This document shows, piece after piece, positions 1 to 9,842 of a stretch of 42,564 bases of DNA; within the stretch, counting starts at the first letter, position 1; each line of letters starts with the position of its first letter. Below the pieces are notes generated by a model. That model was not told the DNA's origin and searched no databases. It saw only the letters and a list, made by a program, of their open reading frames with translations. Source of the DNA: Marivivens sp. GTDB lineage: Bacteria > Pseudomonadota > Alphaproteobacteria > Rhodobacterales > Rhodobacteraceae. Location of the stretch: the NCBI GenBank assembly GCA_024642185.1, contig JAHEBR010000002.1:1-42564 (forward strand), given 5' to 3'. Both the position numbers and the translations under genes were made by a program.

Positions 1-1266
1 GGGCGGACCCTCGGTGTGCCGATCTTTCAGGAGCAGGCGATGAAGATCGCCATTGATGCGGCCCGCTTCAGCCCGGCCGAGGCCAATGAGCTGCGCAAGG
101 CGATGGCGACCTTCCGTTCGAAGGGCACGATCGGCAAGCTCGAGGAAAAGATGGTCGGGCGGATGGTGGCGCGGGGCTATGATCCCGAGTTTGCGCGGCG
201 CTGTTTCGACCAGATCAAGGGCTTTGGCGAATACGGCTTTCCCGAAAGCCACGCGGCCTCTTTCGCGCATCTCGTCTATGTCTCGAGCTGGCTGAAAAAG
301 CATTATCCTGCAGCCTTTTGCGCCGCACTCTTAAACTCGCAACCGATGGGCTTCTATGCCCCTGCCCAGCTTGTCCGCGATGCGCGCGAGCATGGGGTCG
401 AGGTGCGGCCGCCGGATGTGAATTTCTCTGATTGGGACAGCGCGCTCGAGCCCACAGCGCCCTTGGCCGACCGCCCCGATGTGCCGCGCTTTGCCCTGCG
501 GCTGGGCCTGCGGCAGATCACCGGCTTTCGCAGCGAGGCCGCCCATCGCCTGATCGCGGCGCGCGAGGCGCCCTATCGCGATGTGAAGGAATTGCAGGAA
601 CGTGGCGGGCTCAGCGCCGCCGAGATCCGCCGTCTGGCCGAGGCCGATGCGGTGCGCTCGCTCTTCATCGACCGGCGGCAGGCGCTGTGGGAGGCCAAGG
701 CGCTGCGCGATGCGCCCGATCTGCCGCTCTTCCGCGAAACCCGCGACGAGGGCGAGGAAATCCCCGTGCCGCTGCCGGCCATGCCGGTTTGCGAGCAGGT
801 GGTGGCCGATTACCAGACGATCCGCCTCAGCCTCAAGGCGCACCCGATGGCCTTCCTGCGCAAGAGCCTGACCAAACAGGGCTATATTCCCGCTGAGGCG
901 CTGAAAACGGCGCGGCCGTGGCAGCGGGTCAGGATGGCGGGGCTGGTCTTGGTCCGGCAGCGGCCCGGCACGGCGAAAGGCGTCTGTTTCATCACGCTCG
1001 AGGACGAAACCGGTGTCGCCAACCTCGTCGTCTGGCCCAAGGTGATGGAGCAGTATCGCAAGACGGTCATGCAATCGCGGCTTCTGGTGATCCATGGATA
1101 TGTCCAGCGGGATGTGGAGATCATCCACATCATCGCCGAGCATCTGGAGGACCGGACCGATGCGCTGATGCGCCTCGCCCCCGACGGGGCGCGGCAGGCC
1201 GGAGCGCCCTCGCCCAGCCACCCGCGCAACGTGAGGCTCATCCCCGCGAGCCGGGATTTCCACTGA
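1..1266 (+). CDS. dnaE2: Error-prone DNA polymerase III alpha-type subunit (DnaE2), C-terminal part, 5' truncated by window edge
   Basis: Frame 1 is open from base 1 ([21 protein letters not shown]...). DnaE-type motifs [25 protein letters not shown]-like, and a C-terminal OB-fold region ([17 protein letters not shown]). Confidence 0.93.
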   Translation, partial: [421 protein letters not shown]

Positions 1267-1348
1267 TGCTCAAGCGCCCGATAAAGCAATCGTGACGAGA
1301 CAGCGGCCAAAGCCTGCGGCATCCTCGAAGGCAGAGGGAGGACCAACC

Positions 1349-1966
1349 ATGCTCAGACCCATCCGGACCGCGATCATCGCGCTCGCGCTTGGCCTCGCCA
1401 GCCAAGCCGCCGCACAGGCAAACGTGACCTTCTTCCCCACCCAGTATATCGCCGCCCTCGCCGACCCCGAGGCCAAGAGCGGCACGGGCGCCGAGACATG
1501 GGGCATCTGGACGGTCGATCCCGGCCCGCGCGGCGTCTTCCTGCGCGAGTTCAAGACCGGCATCGCCGCCAATGGCGCGACCGATGCGGGATGGACCTTT
1601 GATCGGGGCGACTGGTGGCTCGAGGAATACGGGCGGATCATGGAAGCGCCGACCTTCCCTCTGGAACCGGGCCAGTATGTCGTCACCGGCAACCGCGAGG
1701 CTGTGTCGATCCTGACGGTCTATGCCCCCGATGCCGAGGGCCATATGGCCTGGGATCTCGACAAGGAGGCCACGATCCATGACGTGACCCACCTCGGCTG
1801 CCGCTCGGCCCGCTATACGCCCGCCGAGGGCCAATCCTGCACGCCCGCCAGTGCCAATCCCCAGTCCTTCCCGGTCGCTCCGGGGGCGGAAATGCCGCCA
1901 GTATTGGGCTGCAACAAACAGGACTATGCGGTGCTGCTGGTGGTCGGGAAATCCGTGAAGCCCTGA
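1349..1966 (+). CDS. Secreted/periplasmic hypothetical protein with signal peptide
   Basis: ORF in the 1292..1966 frame. The ATG at 1349 follows an AGGGAGG-like RBS and starts a hydrophobic leader MLRPIRTAIIALALGLASQAAAQA. Confidence 0.75.
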   Translation: MLRPIRTAIIALALGLASQAAAQANVTFFPTQYIAALADPEAKSGTGAETWGIWTVDPGPRGVFLREFKTGIAANGATDAGWTFDRGDWWLEEYGRIMEAPTFPLEPGQYVVTGNREAVSILTVYAPDAEGHMAWDLDKEATIHDVTHLGCRSARYTPAEGQSCTPASANPQSFPVAPGAEMPPVLGCNKQDYAVLLVVGKSVKP

Positions 1967-2472
1967 GCGAGCCGCTCAAGGACCACCTGCAAGACCTCGC
2001 CCAGCGGGCGGTCTGCGTCGATCGCGAAACCCATCTCCTCTGCCTCCAAGGGCTCGAGAATGGTGCGCTGGCTGGCTTGCAGCGATGGATCGAAGTAATG
2101 GCCCCGGCGCGCCTCGAGGCGCGTGGTGATCTCATCCTCCGGCACGGCCAGATGGACAAAGACAACCGGACCGCCCGCCCCTGCCCTGATCCTGTCGCGA
2201 TAGGCGCGCTTCAGCGCCGAGCAGGCGATGATCCCCTCCCGTCGCGCCAGCGCCTCTCCGATGCGATCAAGCCACGGCCAGCGGTCCTCGTCGCCCAAAG
2301 GGATGCCCGCCGCCATCTTGGCGCGGCTTGCGGGGCTGTGCAGGTCGTCGCCCTCGGTGAAGGGCAAGCCCAGCGCCTCGGCCAGCCGCGCCCCGAGGCT
2401 CGACTTGCCACAACCGGCCACGCCCATGACGACGATCCTTGGCGCGCTAGTCGCGGGCGTAGACATCGTCAT
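1924..2472 (-). CDS. gntK: Gluconokinase (GntK/IdnK-type, P-loop)
   Basis: Walker A RIVVMGVAGCGKSSLGARLAEAL, EGDDLHSPASRAKMAAGIPLGDEDRWPWL, CSALKRAYRD. Start uncertain (2499, 2472 or 2427). Confidence 0.88.
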   Translation of the reverse strand: MTMSTPATSAPRIVVMGVAGCGKSSLGARLAEALGLPFTEGDDLHSPASRAKMAAGIPLGDEDRWPWLDRIGEALARREGIIACSALKRAYRDRIRAGAGGPVVFVHLAVPEDEITTRLEARRGHYFDPSLQASQRTILEPLEAEEMGFAIDADRPLGEVLQVVLERLAQGFTDFPTTSSTA

Positions 2473-3922
2473 AGCGGATGATGTCGTCTTCTCCGACATA
2501 GGCCCCCGTCTGAACCTCGATCAGCATCACCGGCACCTTGCCGGGGTTTTCCAGCCGGTGCTTTTCCCCCACCGGAATATAGACGCTTTCGTTCTCGGTC
2601 ACGAGGCGGGCCGTCTCGCCGATTGTGACCTTGGCTGTGCCCTCGACCACGACCCAATGCTCGGACCTGTGATAGTGGCTCTGCAAGGAAAGCGCCGCAC
2701 CGGGATGCACCGAGATGCGCTTTACCTGAAAGCGCCCGCCAAGGACGAGGCTTTCGAACCAGCCCCACGGGCGGTGATCCTTGGGGAACTGCGTGGCCTG
2801 CAAGACGCCCCGCTCGGTCAGGATATCGACGGCGCGCTTGACGTCCTGCGCGCGGCTCATGTCGGCCACGAGAACCGCATCGGGCATCGCCACGGTGAGG
2901 ATGTTTCTCAGGCCGATGCCGACCACCTCGACCAGATCGCTCTCGCTTCTGAGAAGCGTGTTCTCGCAGTCGATGGCCGTGGCCTTGCCCGAGGTCACGA
3001 CGCCCGAGGCATCGCCCTGCCCCTCGCGCCAGATCGCGTCCCAGCCGCCAAGATCCGACCAAGCCCCGTCGAACGGCACGACCGACAGGTTGCCCGCTTT
3101 CTCCATCACCGCATAGTCGATCGACTCGGCTGGCGCCTTCGCCCAAGCGGCAGGATCGAGGCGCTGGAATGCCAGGTCCGACCTTATCCCTTCGACCGCA
3201 GCAGCGACCGGCCCAACCATGGCTGGTGCACAGCGCTCAAACGCGGCAATCAGATCGCGGCCCGAGAACAGGAAAATACCGGCATTCCAGAGATAGGATC
3301 CATCGGCAATCATCCGAACGGCTTCTGCCGTGCCCGGCTTTTCAACAAATCTGCGCAGGGCGATGGGCGCACTGTCAGCCTTTGGTTTTTCCGACAGCTC
3401 CAAATAGCCATAGCCTGTCTCGGGGCGGGTTGGCGTAATGCCGAAGGTGACGAGCCTGCCCTCCGACACCGCCGCGAGGCCGCGCCGCACCGCGGCCCGA
3501 AAGGCGGCGTCATCCGGCACGACGTGATCCGCAGGGGCAACCAGAAGAATCGCGTTCGGGTCTGCCGCAACTGCACGCAAAGCTGCAGCCAGGATGGCCG
3601 GCGCTGTGTTCTTGCCTGTGGGTTCAATGAGGATCTCAGAGTTCTTCGCCCCGATCGCCTCGAGCTGTTCCTTCACAATGAAACGGAAACTGTCGCCAGT
3701 TACGATCATGGGCGAAGCAAAATCGGGGGACTGCGATCTTCGAACCGACGCTTGAAAGAGTGTGTCGCGGCCAACGAGCGAGACAAACTGCTTAGGATAG
3801 CTTTTGCGGGACAAAGGCCAAAGGCGCGTTCCCGAGCCACCGCACAGAATAATGGGTACAATCAATTGCTCAGCCTTTAGAGGTATCTCCGTAGTACCCG
3901 TCATAGCGGTTTTTCGGGCCAT
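2447..3922 (-). CDS. Mannose-1-phosphate guanylyltransferase / mannose-6-phosphate isomerase (bifunctional ManC/CpsB type)
   Basis: IILCGGSGTRLWPLSRKSYPKQF nucleotidyltransferase motif and C-terminal cupin (HYHRSEHWVVVEGTAKVTIGE). Confidence 0.95.
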   Translation of the reverse strand: MARKTAMTGTTEIPLKAEQLIVPIILCGGSGTRLWPLSRKSYPKQFVSLVGRDTLFQASVRRSQSPDFASPMIVTGDSFRFIVKEQLEAIGAKNSEILIEPTGKNTAPAILAAALRAVAADPNAILLVAPADHVVPDDAAFRAAVRRGLAAVSEGRLVTFGITPTRPETGYGYLELSEKPKADSAPIALRRFVEKPGTAEAVRMIADGSYLWNAGIFLFSGRDLIAAFERCAPAMVGPVAAAVEGIRSDLAFQRLDPAAWAKAPAESIDYAVMEKAGNLSVVPFDGAWSDLGGWDAIWREGQGDASGVVTSGKATAIDCENTLLRSESDLVEVVGIGLRNILTVAMPDAVLVADMSRAQDVKRAVDILTERGVLQATQFPKDHRPWGWFESLVLGGRFQVKRISVHPGAALSLQSHYHRSEHWVVVEGTAKVTIGETARLVTENESVYIPVGEKHRLENPGKVPVMLIEVQTGAYVGEDDIIRYDDVYARD

Positions 3923-5999
3923 CTGTCCCGACCGAACTTATCACTGTCACGATCCGCCCTTGCCGCCGCAAGGACCGCGCAAGCTGATCGTAGGCCTGCC
4001 GCAAACTGGATTGGTTTGTCGCGTTGCCGCGCACGGAAAGGACCGCCAGATCAACGTGGGGCGCGATGTAGCGTGGATCGACGATGGGCAGGAGTGGCGC
4101 TGTATCGATGATGATCACGTCAAGAAGTTTTCGCGCGTCACTCAAGAGCCGGACGAAGGTCTCTGACATGAGGGGCTGATCCGTGGGGATATCGCTGCGG
4201 CGATTGCCCATGATGATACCAAGCGGGCTCCTTGGGTCGGAATCATAGAATTCTCCGGTGATTTCGAACTCGGCCGGAGACCGGAGGTAATCGAGAAGGC
4301 CCGCCCTCGGTTCGAGCCCAAGCAAGAGATGTTGGCTGGGTTTTCTGAGATCAGCGTCGATCAGAAGTGTGCGTTTGCCGGCCAATGCATAGGTTCGGGC
4401 CAGAGCAAGGGCGTTGGTCGACTTGCCCTCCGCCGCGATTGCCGAGGTCACCATGACAATTCGCCCCTCGCCCGGAACCTGCGGCAAGATCTCGTCGATC
4501 GCGGCCCGCAAAAGCCGGAAGGATTCCGCGTAATGGGACATCGGCGCAGTAACGATCCGATCCGCGAGGCTGAAAGCGCCCGTTCCTTCTTGAACATTGG
4601 GAATCACAGCGGCCACAGGCGCTGGAACCAGATTGGCGAGCTGGCTGGCCGAGGCCACGCCTCCGACATAGAATTCGTTGAGGAAGGCAAACCCCACGCC
4701 TAGGCCAAGCGCCGCCACGAGCGCCAATGCCACAGTCATCTTCCGATCAGGGTAGCTCGGTCCGGGCGGCGGCAGGGCTTCGGACACCAGTCGGCTGTCG
4801 GCCACCTGCAAAAGCGCCTGTGCCTCGGCGTCGCGTATGCGTCTCAGGAGGGTGTCGTAGTAATCTTGCGCCAAGGATGCCTCTCGCTGAAGGCCATAGA
4901 GATCCGACAAGGTCTCGGGGCTGAGCGGCCCGGAGAGAAGCTCGCGCCTAAGGGCCTCGCGCGCGGAGTCGGCATCGCTTTCAAGATCGGATATTTGTTG
5001 CGCGACACCCGAGAGGGCCACGCGGCCGCCCGCTTCGATTTCTGCATCGAGTGCCTCCAACCTGCCATTGAGATCCCCCGCCGACAGGCTCTGAGCGTCG
5101 GCCCGACCCAGCTGACGTTCGAGATCTCTCCTCTGGTCCTCCAGGGCCAAAAGGGCATTATCGCCCAAAGCTGAAGACAACGCAGACCAGTCGGAACGCG
5201 CAAGCGCCTCCTGCGCCTGCGATTGGACCAACTGTGACCGTTCGATCGCAGCTTTCGTGGCCTCAAGGTCACGTCCGATCCGCCCAAACTCGGCTGAGGC
5301 GCTTTCATCTTCGAGACGGCTCAGGTTGTTTTCGATATAGGCCGCCACAGCCGCTTCGTTTTCGGCGAGCGCCGTTTGCGCCGAGATCAATTGGCCGGCC
5401 ATCAGGTCACGCGCGGAGAGGGCCGCGTTGATCTTGCCGTCAAGTTGCAGGTCGATGTAGGTGCGTGCCAGAGCGTTTGCGAGCAGCGCCGCCCTTGCGG
5501 GGTCTGCCGAAGTCACTGCCACCCCGACAACAAAGGTCAGCCCTCTTCTGCGGATCTTGGTGGCGGCCTTGAACTGCGAGAGGGTCGCCTGAAATAGACT
5601 GTCCGGGTCAGGAGCTGTTCCATAACCAAGGCCGATCGCTCGCCTCAGTCGGCTTAAGAGCCCCAAACGCGCCCCAAACTCGGGGTCGCTCGACAGTCCG
5701 GTTTCGGCGATCGTGGCAACCGCCACCGCATCTGACCGCAATATCTCGACTTCACTTTCAAATCGGGCATTTTCGGACGTGCCGTTCAGGCTGCGGTTGT
5801 CATCAGGGTTGAGCAGGTTTTTCTGGGCCGGATCGACGAAGACCAGCGCCTCGGCCGTATAAAGCGGGGCGGCCAGTGTCAGATAGAGGCCCGCCAGACT
5901 CAAAACCAGAATTCCGACCAGAGCGATCAGTCGGACCTGACGCCGGAGAACAAGGGCGGCGTCGCGCAGGGTCAACGTATCGGAAGACATCGGATTCAT
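3870..5999 (-). CDS. Polysaccharide chain-length determinant / BY-kinase (Wzz plus tyrosine autokinase fusion)
   Basis: N-terminal Wzz-like domain, coiled-coil, and C-terminal P-loop (VMVTSAIAAEGKSTNALALARTYALAGKRTLLIDADLRKPSQ), with a short Tyr cluster at the C terminus (RYDGYYGD). Confidence 0.9.
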   Translation of the reverse strand: MNPMSSDTLTLRDAALVLRRQVRLIALVGILVLSLAGLYLTLAAPLYTAEALVFVDPAQKNLLNPDDNRSLNGTSENARFESEVEILRSDAVAVATIAETGLSSDPEFGARLGLLSRLRRAIGLGYGTAPDPDSLFQATLSQFKAATKIRRRGLTFVVGVAVTSADPARAALLANALARTYIDLQLDGKINAALSARDLMAGQLISAQTALAENEAAVAAYIENNLSRLEDESASAEFGRIGRDLEATKAAIERSQLVQSQAQEALARSDWSALSSALGDNALLALEDQRRDLERQLGRADAQSLSAGDLNGRLEALDAEIEAGGRVALSGVAQQISDLESDADSAREALRRELLSGPLSPETLSDLYGLQREASLAQDYYDTLLRRIRDAEAQALLQVADSRLVSEALPPPGPSYPDRKMTVALALVAALGLGVGFAFLNEFYVGGVASASQLANLVPAPVAAVIPNVQEGTGAFSLADRIVTAPMSHYAESFRLLRAAIDEILPQVPGEGRIVMVTSAIAAEGKSTNALALARTYALAGKRTLLIDADLRKPSQHLLLGLEPRAGLLDYLRSPAEFEITGEFYDSDPRSPLGIIMGNRRSDIPTDQPLMSETFVRLLSDARKLLDVIIIDTAPLLPIVDPRYIAPHVDLAVLSVRGNATNQSSLRQAYDQLARSLRRQGRIVTVISSVGTDGPKNRYDGYYGDTSKG

Positions 6000-7378
6000 G
6001 GGCGCTCCCGCGTGCCGCCCGGCGCGGCTCCGGAAAGCCCGAGCGCCATAATGGCAACAAAGAAATAGAGATTGCCGGCGATCTCGAGGCTGAAGTCGCC
6101 AAGCGCATGAACCGCCTCGGTCACGAGAACTCCTAGTGCGGCGAGCCGTAGGGCCTGGCCTCCGAGGGGCGAGCGATTCTCACGCAAGAGCCTGATGCCA
6201 AACCATAAAAGCGCGACCATCGGAGCGCTTCCGGCGATGAGCCCCATTTCAACCCAAAGGGAAAGATAGCTGTTGTGCGCCTGATCCCAGACAAGCCCGG
6301 AAGAGACAGGCGGCCTATGTGCCAATTCAAAGGCCAAGGGAAAGCTATCGAGGCCCCAACCGGTCAGTGGGCGTGCTCGGATCATCTCGAACACTTGACC
6401 ATAAAGCTCGACCCGCGTCCGTGTGGCCGGTCCAAGCAGGACCGCCCGCTGGAGAAGCCCCGCCCCCGCAAGGATCAGCGCCGCCGCTGCGCCTCCCGCC
6501 AAGGATAGAAGAAGCCAGATGGACAGGTGTCCGCGCAGCGCCACGAGACCGAGGGTGCCACAAACAGCGGAAAGCACACCAAGCCTAGAACCACTGGAAA
6601 AAAGAGCAAGGGCGAGGACAATAAGAGCCAGCCCCAGCAGAAACCGCTCAGCAAGCCAAACGGCCTTGGCATCATTGTTTGCCCCGCGCGCGGATTTCCC
6701 GATCACGAGCGCTATGCCAAGAATCAGCCCCATCCCGACAAAGGCCGCGAAGCTATTGTGGTTGGCGAATCCGCCGGTGATCCCGTCCGGTCCGCCTTTG
6801 GCCAAGGCCAAAACGGCATGAGTGACCGCGATTGCAAACAACGCCCAGCCCAATCGGACCGCGCGACGCCTGTTGGCGACAACTGTCGCTGTCAAAAAGA
6901 ACAGGAAGACGACAGAGGCTAGCCGCGCGAGGCCAACCAGCGTCGCATCCGGACTTATGCTAGCCGCCGATGCTTCGCTGCCAAGGCCGAGCGGCAAGAT
7001 CTGAACAATCGCAAAAGCAGGCATGACAAGGGCAAGCCAAAAGGGGGCACCGATCCCTGCCAAAGCCGCTGGCCGCGCGGGTTCCCGCACAAAAAAGAGG
7101 ATCTGACAAAGAGCCAAAGTACTCCCGACAAGAAGCGCAACGGCGCCCCAGACAAGGGGCAGATGACCCCCCGAGAAAAAGGGAACGACAAAAAGGACGA
7201 CCACGAGAAGGCCGGCGGCGAGATCAAGCGCGAAAGAAACCACCGGATCGCCAGAGGCAGGATTCAGCGATGCCGGTGCCTCTTGGTCTGTCTGGACCCG
7301 TCCGAGTGCTGGAAATGGCGCATCCGCCAAACCAGGCTGGCGGCGGCGGCGAAGCCTCTCGAGCTCGTCAAAGTCCAT
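5996..7378 (-). CDS. O-antigen ligase / Wzy-type polymerase family membrane protein
   Basis: Multiple TM segments; motif TGWGLDSFPLAFELAHRPPVSSGLVWDQAHNSYLSLWVEMGL typical of the Wzy_C domain. Confidence 0.85.
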   Translation of the reverse strand: MDFDELERLRRRRQPGLADAPFPALGRVQTDQEAPASLNPASGDPVVSFALDLAAGLLVVVLFVVPFFSGGHLPLVWGAVALLVGSTLALCQILFFVREPARPAALAGIGAPFWLALVMPAFAIVQILPLGLGSEASAASISPDATLVGLARLASVVFLFFLTATVVANRRRAVRLGWALFAIAVTHAVLALAKGGPDGITGGFANHNSFAAFVGMGLILGIALVIGKSARGANNDAKAVWLAERFLLGLALIVLALALFSSGSRLGVLSAVCGTLGLVALRGHLSIWLLLSLAGGAAAALILAGAGLLQRAVLLGPATRTRVELYGQVFEMIRARPLTGWGLDSFPLAFELAHRPPVSSGLVWDQAHNSYLSLWVEMGLIAGSAPMVALLWFGIRLLRENRSPLGGQALRLAALGVLVTEAVHALGDFSLEIAGNLYFFVAIMALGLSGAAPGGTRERP

Positions 7379-8045
7379 CGGAGGCCCCTATTCCGAGCGC
7401 CTCAACGGCTGCAAGAAAGCGCCGCTGGTCGGATGCTGGAAGGCTTGGCAATTTGAGGCCAAACGCCTTTCGGAAACCGGCCACCTCAACATAGGCAAGC
7501 GCGACCTCGTCCACTTGGCCAAGCGACACCAGAAGCGCGGCGTCATCCACAATTCCTTGATAGGCCACTGCTCCGCCTGCGGAAGGAAACCTGACGTAGC
7601 CCAAGGAAAATCGTTGTGCGGCAAGCCATCCCTCGAACCGGGCAAAAGCCCAAGACCGGTCGAGCAGTTGTGCTCCTTGGCTCAAGGCGGCCACCGCAAG
7701 GGCCGCAGCGTGAGTTGGCGCATCGGCAAGGATAGCGGCCGCCCTTCCCTCACAAGCTGAGGCCAGTGCTGTGATGGCTGCCGGCGGAAAGACCAATGCA
7801 GTTGGATCCGTTGCAGACCTCAAACAAAGGTCCATCTGGGCCCGGCGAAATCGGTGGGACCGCGCGGGCAAAAGCGTGAAAGCGCCATCTGATGCCTCGG
7901 CCAGTATCTGCGCCAGCGGCCGGTCTATCTGTGCCCAGGCTCGTGCTTCGAGCAATCCGCTCATCAGGCTATACCCGCCGACAATCAGGAAAAAGGGAAC
8001 AGAAACAAGGCGGGCGATCAAGGCAACGGGCCTCTGGTCTTTCAA
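7368..8045 (-). CDS. Hypothetical protein of exopolysaccharide operon, N-terminal TM
   Basis: ORF of 225 codons overlapping the next gene of the operon; a TTG start is implied at 8045; TM helix near the N terminus. Confidence 0.6.
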   Translation of the reverse strand: MKDQRPVALIARLVSVPFFLIVGGYSLMSGLLEARAWAQIDRPLAQILAEASDGAFTLLPARSHRFRRAQMDLCLRSATDPTALVFPPAAITALASACEGRAAAILADAPTHAAALAVAALSQGAQLLDRSWAFARFEGWLAAQRFSLGYVRFPSAGGAVAYQGIVDDAALLVSLGQVDEVALAYVEVAGFRKAFGLKLPSLPASDQRRFLAAVEALGIGASDGL

Positions 8046-8104
8046 GCGTTGATAACAACCTTAGGATGTATTATACAATATTGTCACGCTAAAAGATTGA
8101 GCCC

Positions 8105-8512
8105 ATGCCCCACGTCCTTGCCACCCTCTCCTTGCTGGCTGCCGCACTAACTGCCTCAGCCGCCGCCGCGGCACCCAATCCAGCGGTCTATGACAACTTG
8201 GTGGCTCGCTGTAGCAGCGCTCGCATCGTTGATTGCGCCGCGGCCTTTGAGACATCCATCAGGGATCTCGGCGCATCGAACCTCGGCCCGCAGGATTTGG
8301 ATGCCACCCTCGGTCTGATTGCCGCAGCCGCCTTGCAGACAGCCCAAACCAAGCCCCAGACCGCCCGCCGCATGGCCGCCATTCTGCGTGAGGCCGCGAA
8401 GGCCGCGGGTGAACCGGTTCAGGCGCGCAATCTTCTGATCGTCGCCGAACTGGTCGAGAATGGTCGCGCGAAAGAGGTCCTGAGCCGGATCTTCCCCGCC
8501 AGCCCGTCCTAA
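8105..8512 (+). CDS. Hypothetical secreted protein
   Basis: Signal peptide MPHVLATLSLLAAALTASAAAAAP; divergent from the EPS operon. Confidence 0.65.
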   Translation: MPHVLATLSLLAAALTASAAAAAPNPAVYDNLVARCSSARIVDCAAAFETSIRDLGASNLGPQDLDATLGLIAAAALQTAQTKPQTARRMAAILREAAKAAGEPVQARNLLIVAELVENGRAKEVLSRIFPASPS

Positions 8513-9618
8513 CGGGTTTCGGTCATCGCAGGATAGTCGACATAGCCTTCCGGCCCCGGAGAATAGAAGGTCGGACGGTTGTAGGGCGTCAGCTCGGCCC
8601 CAAGGCGCAGGCGCTCGGGCAGGTCGGGGTTGGAGATGAAAAAGCGACCAAAGGCGACCGCGTCAGCATGACCCGCGGCCACCAATTCCTCGGCGCTCTC
8701 GCCCTTGAAATTGCCCGCCGTGATCAGAACGCCGCTCCAGAGCGGCCGGAACAGAACTGCCGCTGACGGCAGGCCTTGATGATCCACGTCCTTCTGCCCT
8801 GCCCCCGAGGCGCGCGGCTCGAGGAGGTGCAGATAGGCGAGACCCAGTTTGTTCAGCTCACCCACGAGATGCGAATAGAGCGGCATCGGCTCGTCCTCGC
8901 CGCTGTCATTGGCGATGCCGAAGGGCGAAAGGCGGATGCCGACCTTGTTCGGACCCAGCGCCGTGGAAAGAGCTTCGGCGATCTCGATCACCACGCGGCA
9001 ACGGTTTTCGACCCTGCCGCCGTAGCGGTCGGTCCGCTGGTTGGTCCGCGATTGCAGGAACTGTTCGAGAAGATAGCCGTTGGCGGCATGGATCTCGACC
9101 CCGTCGAAACCCGCAGCGATCGCGTTCTTGCCGGCCGCAACGTAGCTCTCGATCAGCCCACCGATCTCTTCAGTCGAGAAGGCGCGCGGCGTTTCCGCAG
9201 GCGCGCGCGTCCGGTCGGGCAGCGTCACCTCTAGTTGCGGCGCCACGGCGGAGGGTGCCCATGGCGCACCGCCGTCCGGCTGATAGGCCGAATGCGAAAT
9301 CCGCCCCATGTGCCAGAGCTGCATGAAGGCCACGCCGCCCTTGGCATGGATCGCCTGCGTGACCCGCTGCCAGCCCGCCACCTGCCCGGGCGTATAGATG
9401 CCCGGCGTGTCCGGCCCGCCCCGCGCGGCCTGGGATATCTGCGTGGCTTCGGTGATGATCAGCCCGCCCTCGCTCGCCCGCTGGCCATAATATTCGACCA
9501 TCAGGTCGGTCGGCGCATACTCCGGCGCCACCGCCCGCATCCGCGTCAGCGGCGCCATGACGACACGGTGCGCGAGGGTGTGGGGGCCGATGTTCAGGGG
9601 GGAGAAGAGCTTGGGCAT
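8509..9618 (-). CDS. Old yellow enzyme family alkene reductase (NemA-like)
   Basis: MPKLFSPLNIGPHTLAHRVVMAPLTRMRA..., GFDGVEIHAANGYLLEQFLQSRTNQRTDRYGG. Start set to the MPKLFS Met. Confidence 0.95.
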   Translation of the reverse strand: MPKLFSPLNIGPHTLAHRVVMAPLTRMRAVAPEYAPTDLMVEYYGQRASEGGLIITEATQISQAARGGPDTPGIYTPGQVAGWQRVTQAIHAKGGVAFMQLWHMGRISHSAYQPDGGAPWAPSAVAPQLEVTLPDRTRAPAETPRAFSTEEIGGLIESYVAAGKNAIAAGFDGVEIHAANGYLLEQFLQSRTNQRTDRYGGRVENRCRVVIEIAEALSTALGPNKVGIRLSPFGIANDSGEDEPMPLYSHLVGELNKLGLAYLHLLEPRASGAGQKDVDHQGLPSAAVLFRPLWSGVLITAGNFKGESAEELVAAGHADAVAFGRFFISNPDLPERLRLGAELTPYNRPTFYSPGPEGYVDYPAMTETR

Positions 9619-9725
9619 GGGGTATTCCACAGTCGAGGTTGTTTGTCTCAACATAAGAACGGGATGGGTCAGGGGGAACAAGCCGCAACCGTGGGGCGTC
9701 GTAAGGTCGCGGCGGATAGGTAAAA

Positions 9726-9801
9726 TGGTGCCCCCAGAGAGACTCGAACTCCCGACCCACTGATTACAAATCAGTTGCTCTACCAGCTGAGCTATAGGGG
9801 C
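9726..9801 (-). tRNA. tRNA-Thr (anticodon TGT), CCA encoded
   Basis: Reverse complement GCCCCTATAGCTCAGCTGGTAGAGCAACTGATTTGTAATCAGTGGGTCGGGAGTTCGAGTCTCTCTGGGGGCACCA folds as a cloverleaf; anticodon loop TTTGTAA. Confidence 0.96.
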
Positions 9802-9842
9802 GCCGCGCTTCGTTTACTTGCGGTCGCGCGGCCTTGCAAGAC

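Noticed and set aside
2228-3880. 550-aa plus-strand ORF
   Set aside because: It is antisense to the mannose-1-P guanylyltransferase gene. The composition is typical of a shadow frame and there is no recognisable domain.
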